A stretch of DNA of 64,000 nt from Dillenia suffruticosa. Lineage: Eukaryota > Streptophyta > Magnoliopsida > Dilleniales > Dilleniaceae. Location of the stretch: the NCBI GenBank assembly GCA_033439265.1, contig JAVTVX010000024.1:14802501-14866500 (forward strand), read 5' to 3'. Both the position numbers and the translations under genes were made by a program. Every line of letters starts with the position of its first letter. The stretch's first letter is position 1. Shown piece after piece: positions 22,722 to 35,144 of the stretch. The notes beneath the pieces are model-generated. The model saw only the letters and a list, made by a program, of their open reading frames with translations. It was not told the origin of the DNA and ran no database searches.

Positions 22722-25477
22722 TGGTATCAGAGCAAATTTCGATCCCTTCCTCTTCAAGGTTGGGTGACCTTCCACTTTTCCATCAACATTACCCAATTTC
22801 AAAATATATCCTCCATTCAATTAAGAGGAGGAAATTATTATCAATATGTAGTCTTGATGAGAAGAGTGCTGGAACTTCACAACTCGGAGGGTCACATACT
22901 TGATCAACCACTTGAAGAGGTGGATTCTTCCTTTAGAGAATGGAAGAAGAGGGACAATCATGTGTTTTTTCTTCTACTCAATTCCATGGATGAAACACAC
23001 AAAGCCATGGTGACTTGTGCTCCCAATGCAAAACTAATATGGGACACAATGTTTTCTCTTAATGGCCAAGAATCTAACATTGGCAGAATTTTTTAGCTCA
23101 AACGACAAATTTCAAACATCAAAAAGGAAGGGAAATCACTTCTTCAATACTTTAGGGAATATACGGATACTTGGAATGAGCTCTTCACTCTCCGCCCGGA
23201 TTCCATAGATCTCAAAGTCCTCCAAAAGAGGATTTCATGGGTCTAGATGATTCCTACTCTCTTCTTAGACAAGAAATTCTCCGAATGAAGAAATTTCCTT
23301 CATTTGGAGAAGTGCAAAATATGATCCAACGAACGGAAGTTAGCATGCGTTTGGAAGAAAATTCCAAACTTAGACTTGAAGCTCAAGGTCACATGGCTAC
23401 CGTTGAAGAGCACATGGCTGCCTAAGCACATCAAGTTCCAAAGAAAATTGATGTATGCACCTATTGCAAGAAAAGAAGACATACGAAGGAGAAGTGTTGG
23501 AACCTTCATCCTCATTTAAAGCCCAAGACCTTCAAACCAAGGGAGCAACTTTTTGAGCAGCATAATGCACTTCACACCAAGCTTCAAGGACCTACCATGG
23601 CCGATTTTGCAGCTCTTCAAAGTCAACTCAATGACATCTCCAAGAAGTTTCAACAACTTGCTCCCTCCAATGGTAAAAATCAAAGCACTTTATCTTCTTT
23701 CAATTTCGAAGATTTTCTCATTGATTCGGGTACGGACCATCATATGGTAAGGGATAGAAGAAAAATCAAGCGTTTTAAAAACTCCCTAACCATAAGGTAG
23801 TGTTGAAATTTAAATATAGCAAGCTAAGAATGAATAAAGAAACTTCAAGAATTTAATTGAGAATTCAGAGAGAGTTTACATGCAATGAAGGCATGTTTTT
23901 CATACCTTCCAAAGAAACATATAAGCCCTATTTATAGAGAACAAGAAGAGGGGCAAGGAGATTAGAAAAGAGAGAGAGGAGAGGGCATTGTGCCCTCTCC
24001 AATTATGGCCGTTGGGGCTGTCCCCAACGGCTAGTTTTACTAGCCGTTAGGACATAAACCCTAATTGTCCTTTATTTCAACAGGTAGTCTGTGTTGCCAA
24101 TGGGCAAGATTTGAAAGTTGAGCAAATTGGGGAAATTGAAATTTTTGGAAAAACATCAAATGCTTTATTTGTTCCCCAACTCACTTCAAATCTTTTGTCC
24201 ATTAGCAAAGTTACTAAGGATCAAGGGTGTAGAGTTGTTTTTGACCCGAACACTGTTACTTTTCAGGACCTCAAGTCGAATCAATTGATTGGCAGGCAAG
24301 GGTTCTAGAAGAGGGGATCTATATTTTTTGGATCAAAAGCATCATGCACTCATTGCTCATGTCAAAGAAGATGCATCTCTTTGGCATAAATGTTTTGGGC
24401 ATCCTAGTGACCAAGCTTTAAAGCGTCTATTTCCAAGTATTAATATTGAAAATAGACATTGTAAAGATTGTATTCTGGGAAAAGAAACCCAATCAATGTA
24501 TCCCAATTCAAAAACAATTTATAAAGATGCTTTTGATTTAGTTCATTCGGATTTGTGGACTTCACCCATCAAATCTCATTTAGGTTACAAGTATTTCATT
24601 ACTTTTGTTGACCAAAAAACTAGGTACACTTGGGTCTACCTTTTGAATACCAAAGATCAAGCTTTTGAAGCCTTTAAAAGCTATGAGAGATATGTGACCA
24701 AACTTTACAATGCTAACATTAAAATTCTAAGGACGGACCATGGTGGGGAATTCACTAGTTTGAAATTTGAAAACTACCTTAGAGAGAATGATATTGTACA
24801 TCAAATGTCTTGTGTGTACACATCTCAACAAAATGGGGTAACCAAAAGAAAAAATAGGCACATATTAGAAATAACTAGAGTTATGATATTTCATACAAAT
24901 GTGCCAAAGAAATTTTGGTGTGATGGAATCAAAACCGTTGTCCACCTAATAAATCTTGTCCCATCTCAAGTCCTGATGGCAAGTCACCCTTAGAAGTCCT
25001 ACTAGATAGAAAACCTAAGATATCTCATCTTAGAACATTCGGTTGTGTATGTTACCTTCATATTCCAGCACACATGAGGGATAAGTTAGTTCACAAGGGT
25101 AGAAAGTGCATATTTTTGGGGTATGCTTCCTTTGAAAAGGGGTATAGATGTTATGACCCTAAGACTGACCGAACATACACATCTAAGGATGTGATATTTA
25201 TGGAGAATGAGTCCTTTTTTGTAGATAATGAAGAACATCAATCATCAAAGGAAGAGAGCACTCCAAGCATGTGGAATTTCTTACTCTCCCGAATCAATCA
25301 TCTCCACCAATTGCAGAAGGAACCTCCCAAGAGACTAATGAGCAGTCTCATAATAATGAAGAAGAAGGATCAAACTCCAAAGAAGAGGAGGCAGCCCACA
25401 CTTCAAGGGGAGATCAAGAAACCGAAGAGGAAGAATCCAAGCATGTAGAGGGAGATTTGGATACACCACCTCCTCAC
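22721..25477 (+). pseudogene. gag-pol 5' part of copia D (broken, interrupted)
   Basis: Opens MVSEQISIPSSS on the ATG that spans LTR and primer-binding site. Gag, a zinc-knuckle region (near 23455-23505), protease with DSGTDHHM (about 23725-23750), and integrase with TDHGGEF (about 24733-24753) can be read, ending in the linker before RT. It is interrupted by a solo LTR at 23801-24082 and cut by the E copy at 25478. It has several further breaks. Confidence 0.8.
23801..24082 (-). mobile_element. Solo LTR, F family
   Basis: 282 bp, TGTTGAAATTTAAATATAG to TTTATTTCAACA, flanked by the perfect target duplication GGTAG (23796-23800 and 24083-24087). It matches the F LTRs (39074 and 43646) outside the hairpin block and has one AACGG module instead of two. 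It is what remains after recombination between the two LTRs of an F insertion in D. Confidence 0.92.
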
Positions 25478-27707
25478 TGTTGAATTTTTGACTAAGAAGA
25501 GTAGAGAAATCTAATAAACTTCTGGCTTTTATTGATGTAGTAGAATGATACAAAGGAAGAGAGAATATCTTCCTCTCTTAATTTTACAAGGAGAGCAATA
25601 GCTCTATTTATAGGCAAAGGGGGAAAAATAGCAAGTAGAGAGAGAACAAAGACAATATTCCCGTTGGGGCTCAGACCCCAAGGAATTCCAACAGCTAGTT
25701 TTTGGACTGTTGGAATATACATTGCCCAAACTGCCCCTAGCTATTTGGGTTTACCTCTTAGACTTTCCTTCATACTTTTGGGCTTCATTGGGCTTGTTTT
25801 TGAATGTATTTTGGGTCATAAAAATGTTGCAAAATTCTGAACATTAAAAAATAAAAGGCCCAATGTTTATGACATTATCATATTTTCAAGTTGAATACCT
25901 TGAGACTTATCTTCATCTTCTCCCTTATTTTTAACACTTCCCCCCAAGTTGGGTGCATAGATGTCTATGGACCCTAACTTGCTAAGGATGTGTTGAAGGT
26001 GTTTCTCGGTTGTTGCCTTAGTGAAAATGTCAGCTAGCTGGTCTTCACTTCTAACATATGCGGTTGAAATTGTCTTGTTTTCTAATTTTTCTCGAACATA
26101 ATGACAATCAACCTCAATGTACTTCGTTCTTTCGTGAAATACTAGATTGGCAACAATATGAAGAGCTGCTTGATTATCGCAATGTAGAAGAATAGGAGCG
26201 ATAGTAGGAAATCCCATCTCCTCAAGTAACGCCTTTAGCCAAACTATTTCACTCGTAGCCGCTGCCATTGCTCTGTATTCAGTCTCAGCGCTTGATCTGG
26301 ATACAACAGATTGTTTCTTGCTTTTCCATGTTACAAGATTTCCTCCCACGAACATGCAGTAACCGGTGGTGGATCTCCTATCCGTGACATCCCCAGCCCA
26401 ATCTGCATCACAGTAGCCATAAATCTCCATGCTGTGGTTGTTTTTCATAAGAATTCCCCTTCCTGGTGAGCTTTTTAAATACTTGAGAATTCTTTCCGTT
26501 GCCTTCCAATTTTGAATCCTTGGAGCATGCATCCGTTGGCTGATTAAGCTGATGGCATAGATGATATCTAGTCTTGTAATGGTGAGGTAGATGAGCCTCC
26601 CCACAAGTCTTTGATATCTAGGAATATCCTGGAACATTTCTTCATCACCTTTTGCTCGTTCTGCTGTCGATATAGGAGTTGCTGCTGGTTTTGCTCCTAC
26701 CTTTCCAGTTTCCTGCAAAAGGTCAAGTACATATTTCCTTTGGCATAGAACTAGCTATGAGAATAGGCAAGCTCTATTCTTAAAAAATACTTTAATTTTC
26801 CCAAATCTTTAATCTCAAAAGTAGATTTAAGGAAACTTCTAGCTTGATCAATACCATTCATATCACTTCCTGTAATAACTATATCATCTACATAAATAAG
26901 AATAATAGTGATTTCTTCATTGTTAACTTTAGTAAACATGGAGGAATCACTAATGCATTTCTTAAAGTTATTACCAAGAAGTGCTGAACTTAATTTTGCA
27001 TACCAGGCACGAGGAGATTGTTTTAACCCATAGATTGCCTTTTTGAGACGACACACCTTGATGTTTGAATCCTCATCTAGCCCTTGGGGAATTTGCATGT
27101 AGATTTCTTCGTCTAAGTCCCCTTGAAGGAAAGCATTCTTCACGTCCATTTGATACATTGGCCATCCTCCATTGGTTGCAATTGACATCAAAACCCTTAT
27201 CGTTTTCATTTTGGCAACAGGGGCAAAAGTCTCAGTGTAGTCTTCTCCATAAGTTTGTGTGAATCCTTTGGCTACAAGTCTTGCCTTGTAGCGTTCAATG
27301 GATCCATCACTTATATACTCAATTTTGAACACCCATTTACACCCCACAGCCTTTCTTCCCTTAGGGAGAGTAGTAATCTCCCACGTCCCATTTTTATTCA
27401 ATGCATCTAGTTCTTCAAGCATAGCTTGTCTCCATTCGGGTTTGGTATTTGCCTCATCAAAAGCCTTAGGTTCCTGTGATGAGTCAATGCCACTCAAGAA
27501 CCCTTGATGGCTTGAGGAAGTGTTAGATACACAATAGTAATTTAAAATAGGATAATGAGTTACCTTAGAATTGTAATAAACTCTTCTGTTGATCCACTCT
27601 GAGGGAGGAAGCCTCAATCTGGTGGAACGTCAAAGTTGAGGAGCCAGCGAAGAGGGCAGTCCAGTTTCGTCTCCGGATTCTCCAAAGGTAGGCAATCCCT
27701 CACCTTC
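25478..27707 (-). mobile_element. E-family copia copy, 5'-truncated, inside D
   Basis: 3' LTR at 25478-25936 (TGTTGAATTTTTGAC to TTTTTAACA), then minus-strand RNase H and RT sequence closely similar to element E, with the YVDD region near 26885-26900 and CDADWAGD near 26395-26415. The copy stops at 27707, where a D LTR starts. The 5' LTR, gag, protease and integrase are absent. It is broken. Confidence 0.88.
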
Positions 27708-29645
27708 TGTTGAAAAGAAGAATAACTTAACTCATCTTCATCACCAACCAAGTGCATCTACTTAGAAGTCCAAAAATCAGCATGCATTGTCCAGCAAGCA
27801 TGGCCCATTTGGGCAGCCTAAACCAACCCAAAATACATTCAAAAATAGGCCCAAGGAAGCCCAAAAGTTTGGAGAAAAGTCTAGGAAGCAAACCCAAATA
27901 GCTAAGGGCAGTTTGGGCAACATATATTTCTACAGTAAAAAAACTAGCTGTTGGAATTCCTTGGGGTTTGAGCTCCAACGTGAATATTATTTTTGAATCA
28001 CTTTCTACTGGCTATTTTTCCTTTTTCTCTATAAATAGAGTCTCATTGTATCTCCAAAAACCATGAGAAAAATGCTCTCAAATCTGTCCATGTATGCTCT
28101 CATTCTTCTTCAATAAAATTCAGAAGTATTCTTCATTTCTTGTGCTTTATTTTTTGATATTTCAACATGGTATCAGAGTAAACTTCGATCCCTTCCTCTT
28201 CAAGGTTGGGTGACCTTCCACCTTCCATCAACCTTACCCAATTTCAAAATATATCCTCCATTCAATTAAGAGGAGGAAATTATTATCAATGGGCAGCCTT
28301 GATGAGAAGGGCGCTGGAACTTCACAACTTGGAGGGTCACATACTTGATCAACCACTTGAAGAGGTGGATTCTTCCTTCAGAGAATGGAAGAAGAGGGAC
28401 AATCATGTGTTTTTTCTTCTACTCAATTCCATGGATGAAACACACAAAGCTATGGTGACTTGTGCTCCCAATGCAAAACTAATATGGGACACAATGTTTT
28501 CTCTTTATGGCCAAGAATCTAACCTTGGCAGAATTTTTGAGCTCAAACGACAAATTTCAAACATCAAAAAGGAAGGGAAATCACTTCCTCAATACTTTAG
28601 GGAATATACGGATACTTGGAATGAGCTCTCCACTCTCCGGCCGGATTCCATAGATCTCAAAGTCCTCCAAAAGAGGAAAGAAGAAGATAAAATCTTTGGT
28701 CTTCTCATGGGTCTAGATGATTCCTACTCTCTTCTTAGACAAGAAATTCTCCGAATGAAGGAATTTCCTTCATTTGGAGAAGTGCAAAATATGATCCAAT
28801 GAACGGAAGTTAGCATGCGTTTGGAAGAAAATTCCAAACTTAGACTTGAAGCTCAAGGTCACATGGCTACCGTTGAAGAGCACATGGCTGCCAAAGCACA
28901 TCAAGTTCCAAAGAAATTTGATGTATGCACCCATTGCAAGAAAAGAGGACATACGAAGGAGAAGTGTTGGAACCTTTATCCTCATTTAAAGCCCAAGACC
29001 TTCAAACCAAGGGAGCAACTTTCCGAGCAGCATAATGTACTTCACACCAAGCTTCAAGGACCTACCATGGCTGATTTTGCTGCTCTTCAAAGTCAACTCA
29101 ATGACATCTCCAAGAAGTTCCAACAACTTGCTCCCTCCAATGGTAAAAATCAAAACACTTTATCCTCATTCAATTTCGAAGATTTTCTCATTGATTCGGG
29201 AACGGACCATCATATGGTAAGGGATAGAAGAAAAATCAAGCGTTTTAAAAAACTCCCTAACCATAAGATAATCCGTGTTGCCAATGGGCAAGATTTGAAA
29301 GTTGAGCAAATTGGGGAAATTGAACTTTTTGAAAAAACATCGAATGCTTTATTTGTTCCCCAACTCACTTCAAATCTTTTGTCCATTAGCAAAGTCACTA
29401 AGGATCAAGGGTGTAGAGTTGTTTTTGACCCAAACACTGTTACTTTTCAGGACCTCAAGTCGAATCAATTGATTGGCAAGGGTTCTAGAAGAGGGGATTT
29501 ATATTTTTTGGATCAAAAGCATCATGCACTCGTAGCTCATATCAAAGAAGATGCATCTCTTTGGCATAAACGTTTTGGGCATCCTAGTGACCAAGCTTTA
29601 AAGCATCTATTTCCAAGTATTAATATTGAAGATAGACATTGTGAA
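27708..29645 (+). mobile_element. D2: second D-family 5' LTR and 5' coding part, truncated
   Basis: LTR 27708-28167, followed by the primer-binding site (28168 onward) and a D-type gag with zinc knuckle CTHCKKRGHTKEKC (about 28927-28968), protease DSGTDHHM near 29193-29217, and the start of integrase (LWHKRFGHPSDQALKHLFP). The D match ends near 29645, where B-family sequence begins. It lies directly against the E copy; CCTTC (27703-27707) would be the left target site, with no partner in the window. It is broken. Confidence 0.85.
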
Positions 29646-32600
29646 GTAAAAACAAAATCAACAAGTTTATTCCCTTGACCAATCATAAATTAGTTAAAGT
29701 AGCTAATGATCATAAGTTAAAAGTTGATCACTTAGGAGAAATTGAACTATTTGGGAGAAAGACTAAAGCTTTATATGTTCCAAATTTCAATTCAAACTTA
29801 CTTTCTATTAGCAAAATAACCAAAGAGCAAGATTGCAAAGCTATTTATGATCCTAACCAAGTAATATTTCAGGATCGCAAAACGAACAATTTGATTGGCA
29901 AGGGAACTAGGAGGAACAACCTCTATTACTTGGATCAAGAGAACCAAGCTTTTGCTGTCCGAAACATATCCTCCTCTTTATGGCATGAACGTTTAGGGCA
30001 TCCAGGAAACCTGGCTTTGAAACGCCTATTTCCGAATAGTGAATTAGAAGATAGGTATTGCAAAGCTTGTGTACTTGGAAAACAAACCAAAGTGTATTAT
30101 CCCATTTCTGAAACAATATATAAAAAGGTTTTTGAATTAGTTCAATCGGATGTTTGGACCTCTCCTTTAGTCTCCCATAATGGTTTTAGATACTTTGTGA
30201 CATTCATAGATCACAAAACTAGATACACTTGGGTTTATCTCTTAGTTAACAAATCTGAAGTATTTGAGGCACTCAAGAGCTACTATAGATACATAACAAG
30301 GCAATTTAATGCTAACCTAAAGATGTTTAGGTCAGATCATGGAGGGGAGTTCACTACCCTTCAGTTTGAAAAATTTCTAGAGGAAAAAGGGATCATTCAT
30401 CAAAAGTCTTGTGTGTACATTCCTCAACAAAATGGAATAGCCGAGAGAAAGAATAGGCATCTCTTGGAGACAGCTAGATCTATGATGTTTCACTCAAATT
30501 TACCTAAGGAATATTGGAATGAGGCCATTAGGACCGCTGCTCACCTTACAAACCTCATGCCATCCCAAATCCTAGGAGGAAAGTCACCCCTAGAACTACT
30601 CCTTGGAAAGAGACCTAGCATTGATCATTTAAGAGTTTTTGGTTGTGTTTGCTATGTCCACATTCCTAGTCATCTTAGGAGCAAACTAGATGCCAAGGGA
30701 AGAAAATGCATCTTTCTAGGATATTCCTCTTTTGAAAAAGGCTATAAATGTTATGATCCTCTAACCAAGAAACTATACACATCCACGGATGTGATATTTG
30801 TAGAAAATGAGCCTTATTTTGCAGGTCAAAGAAGAGAAGATCAAACCAAAGAAAACTACCAGCAAGAACAATGGAATGTGATTCTGCCAAAAATCAATGA
30901 AGTTCCTGCCGAAAGCAATGAAGAAACTCACCAAAATGATCCAACTCAAGGGAACCCATCACCCTCTCATTCAGATCATGAAATAGAAGAAGATCAAGAG
31001 GAAGGACACTCAGACTCAGGGGGAGCTCTTGATACGGCCGAAGAGCATGAGGAACAGTCTATGGATGAACCCCCTCCTCCTCTTCGAAGATCTACAAGAC
31101 TTAGACTTCCTCCCTCGGAATGGATCAATAGAAGGGTCTATTTTAACTCCAAGGTGACTTCTCATCCAATTTCTCAATACTACTCAATATCTAACATGTC
31201 TTGCAGTCACCAAAGATTCATCAAGAACATAGACCTTCACCAAGAGCCTAGAACATTTGAGGAGGCAAAGGATCAACCTCATTGGGTTCAAGCAATGAAG
31301 AATGAGTTGGATGCCTTGGCTAAAAATAACACTTGGGAAGTGACCTCTCTACCAAAGGGAAAAAGAGCTGTGGGATGCAAATGGATATTCAAGATCAAAC
31401 ACAAGAGTGATAGAAGCATAGATAGATTCAAGGCAAGATTGGTGGCCAAGGGCTTCACTCAATCATATGGCATAGACTACAAGGAAACGTTTGCACCCGT
31501 GGCCAAGATGAACACCATCCGTGTCCTTCTCTCTCTTGCTATAAATCACTCATGGCCATTATTTCAAATGGATGTTGCAAACGCCTTTTTACAAGGAGAT
31601 TTGGAAGAAGAGGTGTACATGGAAGTGCCCCCTGGTTTCTCCCATCGTGACAACAAAGTTTGCAAACTAAAGAAGGCAATATATGGCCTCAAGCAATCAC
31701 CTAGAGTATGGTATGGAAAACTTAGCACTACTCTCCTTGAACATGGTTTTAAGAAATGCGTTAGTGATTCATCCTTATTTGTCAAGAACCTAGGAGAAAA
31801 TACCATTATCATTCTTGTTTATGTAGATGATATAATTATAACAGGAAATGATATGAATCTCATTAACAAAGTTAGAACTTTTCTTCTAACTAAGTTTGAC
31901 ATCAAAGATCTAGGGAAACTAAAATACTTCCTAGGGATAGAACTTGCCTATTGTTCCAATGGGCTTGTTCTATCACAAAGAAAGTATGCTCTTGACCTTT
32001 TGCAGGAGACGGGAAAACTAGGTGCCAAACCAGCTTGTAGTCCGGTAAGCACATCCTTAAGTCACAAAGATGATGAGGAAATTTATGAAGATGAGCAACG
32101 ATATCAAAGACTTGTTGGAAGATTGATCTACCTAACCATCACTAGACCGGACATCTCTTATGCCGTTGGGCAAGTTAGCCAGCACATGCATCAACCCAAG
32201 AAGAAGCATTGGAGGGCCATTGAAAGAATTCTTCTCTATCTAAAGGGAACTCCAGGAATGGGAATTCAAATGAAGAAGAACGAATCTTCTCAAATCATAG
32301 GGTTCTGTGATGCAGATTGGGCTGGTGATTCAGAAGATAGGAGATCGACTTCAGGGTATTGCATGTTTGTTGGAGGGAATCTTGTAGCTTGGAAAAGCAA
32401 AAAACAGCATGTGGTATCAAGATCAAGTGCGGAAGCGGAATATAGAGCCATGGCAACCGCTACAAGTGAAGTCGTGTGGTTGAAAGCCTTGATTGAAGAA
32501 TTAGGGTTCATAGTCCCTACTCCAATCTCCCTACATTTTGATAACCAATCAGCCATTCACATCGCCTCAAACCCGGTTTTTCATGAAAGGACAAAGCACA

Positions 32601-33239
32601 TTGAGGTGGATTGTCAATTTGTGAGGCAAAAGGTTGAGGAGAAGCTCATCACTCCAAGATTCACTAAAAGCGATGATCAAATTGCTGACATCCTCACCAA
32701 GCCTGGGACCGCCAATCATATACAAAGAAACTTGGTCAAGTTAGGTGTTATAGATACATACACACCTAACTTGAGGGGGAGTGTTGAAATAAAAGAGAAC
32801 TAAGTGTGGTTAGCATAGACCTCATTTCAAGCCAAGTTTAAGCCCATCCATGAGATGTATTTGGCCCGTTCCTTATGGGTTTTTTAGTCCTCAAAAAGGG
32901 CATTGTTAAGCCCCTAAAAGAAGCCCAAAATAGGCCCTAAAAAGGGCAAAATGGCTAGTTCAAAAGAACTAGCCGTTGCACTGTATAACACCCATAAAAA
33001 TGGCTGTTATACAGTGATTTTGGGGACAAAAATCTGTCCCCAATGTTCCCCAACGGCTCCTTGAGTCTTTGGGGTCTTTTTCCCTCTCTTTCTCAAGTAA
33101 TAATCTCTATAAATAGGAGCTTGTATGGGATGTTCTATCAATGAAAAAAACCAATGCTCTCATTGTGCACTCTTTCTTCAAATAAAGTTCTTTAAGTTTT
33201 CATTCAATCCTAGTTGCTTGATAGCTTGAAATCTCAACA
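29646..33239 (+). mobile_element. B2: B-family copia, 5'-truncated, with 3' LTR
   Basis: Begins within the protease region and reads through integrase (SDHGGEF near 30335-30355), reverse transcriptase (YVDDIIITG near 31820-31845) and RNase H (CDADWAGDS near 32308-32335) to the polypurine tract and 3' LTR (32782-33239). It lacks its 5' LTR and most of gag, so it is not whole. The pol part that remains is well preserved. The sequence right of its LTR (CTAGCTGATATC) is D coding sequence, so it entered D near the end of pol. Confidence 0.88.
32782..33239 (+). repeat. 3' LTR of B2
   Basis: 458 bp, TGTTGAAATAAAAGAG to AAATCTCAACA, preceded by TTGAGGGGGAG. It has three inverted repeats in a row between 32953 and 33045: GGCTAGTTC/GAACTAGCC with loop AAAA, CACTGTATAACA/TGTTATACAGTG, and GGGGACA/TGTCCCC. 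These are followed by CCCAACGGCTC and a CTATAAATAG box near 33109-33118. Confidence 0.9.
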
Positions 33240-33799
33240 CTAGCTGATATCTTCGCAAAAGGGGGAACTGCAATGCATCTTCAAGAAATCATGAACAAGT
33301 TGGGTACTATCGATATCTACGCACCCAACTTGAGGGGGAGTGTTGAAAAGAAGGAAAACTCAACCCATCTTTATCACCAACCAAGTGCATCTACTTAGAA
33401 ATCCAAAAATCAGCTTGCATTGTCCAGCAAGTATGACCCATTTGGGTAGCCTAAACCAACCCAAAATATATTCAAAAATAGGCCCAAGGAAGCCCAAAAG
33501 TTTGGAGAAAAGTCTAGGAAGCAAACCCAAATAGCTAGGGGCAGTTTGGGTAGTATATATTTCAATAGTCAAAAAATTATCTATTGGAATTCCTTGGGGT
33601 TTGAGATCCAATGGGAATATTACTTTTGAATCACTATTTACTGGTTTTTTTTCCTTTTCTCTATAAATAGAGTCTCATTGTATCTCCAAAAACCATGAGA
33701 AAAATGCTCTCAAATCTGTCCATGTATGCTCTCATTCTTCTTCAGTAAAATTCAGAAGTATTCTTCATTTCTTGTACTTTATTTTTTGATATTTCAACA
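33240..33799 (+). mobile_element. D 3' end and 3' LTR
   Basis: The last about 100 coding bases of D (LADIFAKGGT to IYAPNLRGSV), the polypurine tract TTGAGGGGGAG, and the 3' LTR 33341-33799, which pairs with 22262-22721 through the shared ATAAT target duplication. Confidence 0.9.
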
Positions 33800-33804
33800 A
33801 TAAT

Positions 33805-35110
33805 TTCATCATATTTGATTGTTTTCAAGTTTGACATCTTTTATTTCATTTTACAAATCTAGATATTTGTTTTTTTTCATTCTCTAACTCCTTTTTAAGT
33901 TAAAAAATTCTCAATTCTAATTTATTATTTTCTCTTAATTTATTAGGGTATATTTTTTAGTTTTCTAATTCTTTTACAATTTCAGCCAAATTCTTCTTCA
34001 ATAGATTATTTTTCATCTTTAATCTTTTTGATTCCTTAATTGATTCCAATAATGCTTTATGTAGTTAAACAACAGAAAAATTACTTTCATCAGAATTAGA
34101 ATAGGAAGAGTAGGAAGTAAAATGTACCTCATTGTTAGAGAATTTCTCATTGGCCATGAAGTATAGATTAACTTATTCTTTTGTTAATTCTTTTTCACAT
34201 GAACTAGAGTCTTCATCACTCTGGACAACAAGAGTATTCTTCTTTTTCTTTCCTTTTCTTTCTTTCTTGTTTTTCTCATCATCCTTTTTTAGTAAAGGAC
34301 AATCAACTTTTATATGTGTCCTAATTTTTTGTATTTAAAACATCTGATTTTCTCTTTCTTTTCTAGTTTGTTGAAATGTGATTTGCTCTTATTCCTCATT
34401 TGCATCATAAATCTCTTGAATTTTCTGACCAGCAATGCTTTATCTTTTTCATTTAGAGTTTGAAAAGCTCTCATCACCATTGGCTTTGAGGACTATTCCT
34501 TTGCCTTTTTCTTCTTTTCCTGGCTCTTTCGCATTTAACTTCATTTCATGAGTTATCAGTGAACCCACAATTCATCCATGGTTAAGGTTTCAAGATTTTT
34601 CAATTCTTCTATTACAGTGACTTAAGATTTTGATAGATTTCTCAAAATCTTATCTACTATATCTTCTTGTGAAATTTCTTTTCCAAGCAATCTCAATTCA
34701 TTTGTCATTTTGTTGAATCTTGTATCATTTCATTAATAGATTCTGCTTCTTTCATCTTGAAGATATTGATTCTTATTTCAACAATCTAATTTTGCTTTTG
34801 TGAGCTTGATTAGTGTCTTCGTAGGTGGTTTCAAGTCTTTTCTTGATTTCTTACACTGTGATACATAAAGATACTCAATTATACTTGTTGATGCTCAGGG
34901 CAAGATGAATGAGATTTATGGCCTTGCAATTTGCTTGATACACCTTCTTTTGCTCAGTTGTCATATTCTTCAGCTTAACTAGCATACATACACCATCAAC
35001 CTTTTCAATTGGAAATTCAACACCTTCTTCAATTAATTTCCAGGCATTAAGATCTTGTACAATGATGAAATTGCACATTCTTTGTTTTCAATAACTAAAG
35101 CTGCTTCTGC
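33805..35110 (-). pseudogene. gag region of element S (broken)
   Basis: On the minus strand, a gag start region near 34875-35078 (IVQDLNAWKLIEEGVEFPI, YQANCKAINLIHLAL) is followed leftwards by helix-rich, lysine-rich sequence and a degraded zinc knuckle near 34290-34345 (GHIK-like then VDCP), as in SIRE-type gag. Several breaks are present. The stretch continues across the D composite into 21490-22261. Confidence 0.6.
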
Positions 35111-35144
35111 TGAAAAAGGGTGCAGATTTGTTGAGTATGCTTCA

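Larger units (their letters stand above)
22262..33799 (+). mobile_element. D composite: copia D enlarged by other copia copies
   Basis: Outer boundaries are a matching LTR pair (22262-22721 and 33341-33799) flanked by the perfect 5-bp target duplication ATAAT (22257-22261 and 33800-33804), so one D element inserted into S. Inside are the D 5' part (22722-25477) with a solo F-type LTR, a 5'-truncated minus-strand E copy (25478-27707), a second D 5' LTR and 5' part (27708 to about 29645), a 5'-truncated B copy with 3' LTR (about 29646-33239), and the last about 100 bases of a D coding region (33240-33340). The outer LTRs differ at roughly 25-30 sites by eye (about 6 percent), older than A1, E and F. 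All coding parts are broken. Confidence 0.85.

Noticed and set aside
22722-22733. TGGTATCAGAGC as part of a tRNA gene
   Set aside because: It is the primer-binding site complementary to initiator Met tRNA; no cloverleaf surrounds it here or at the other copies.
32953-33045. CRISPR-like or tandem repeat array in B LTRs
   Set aside because: Three different inverted repeats, not equal direct repeats with spacers.
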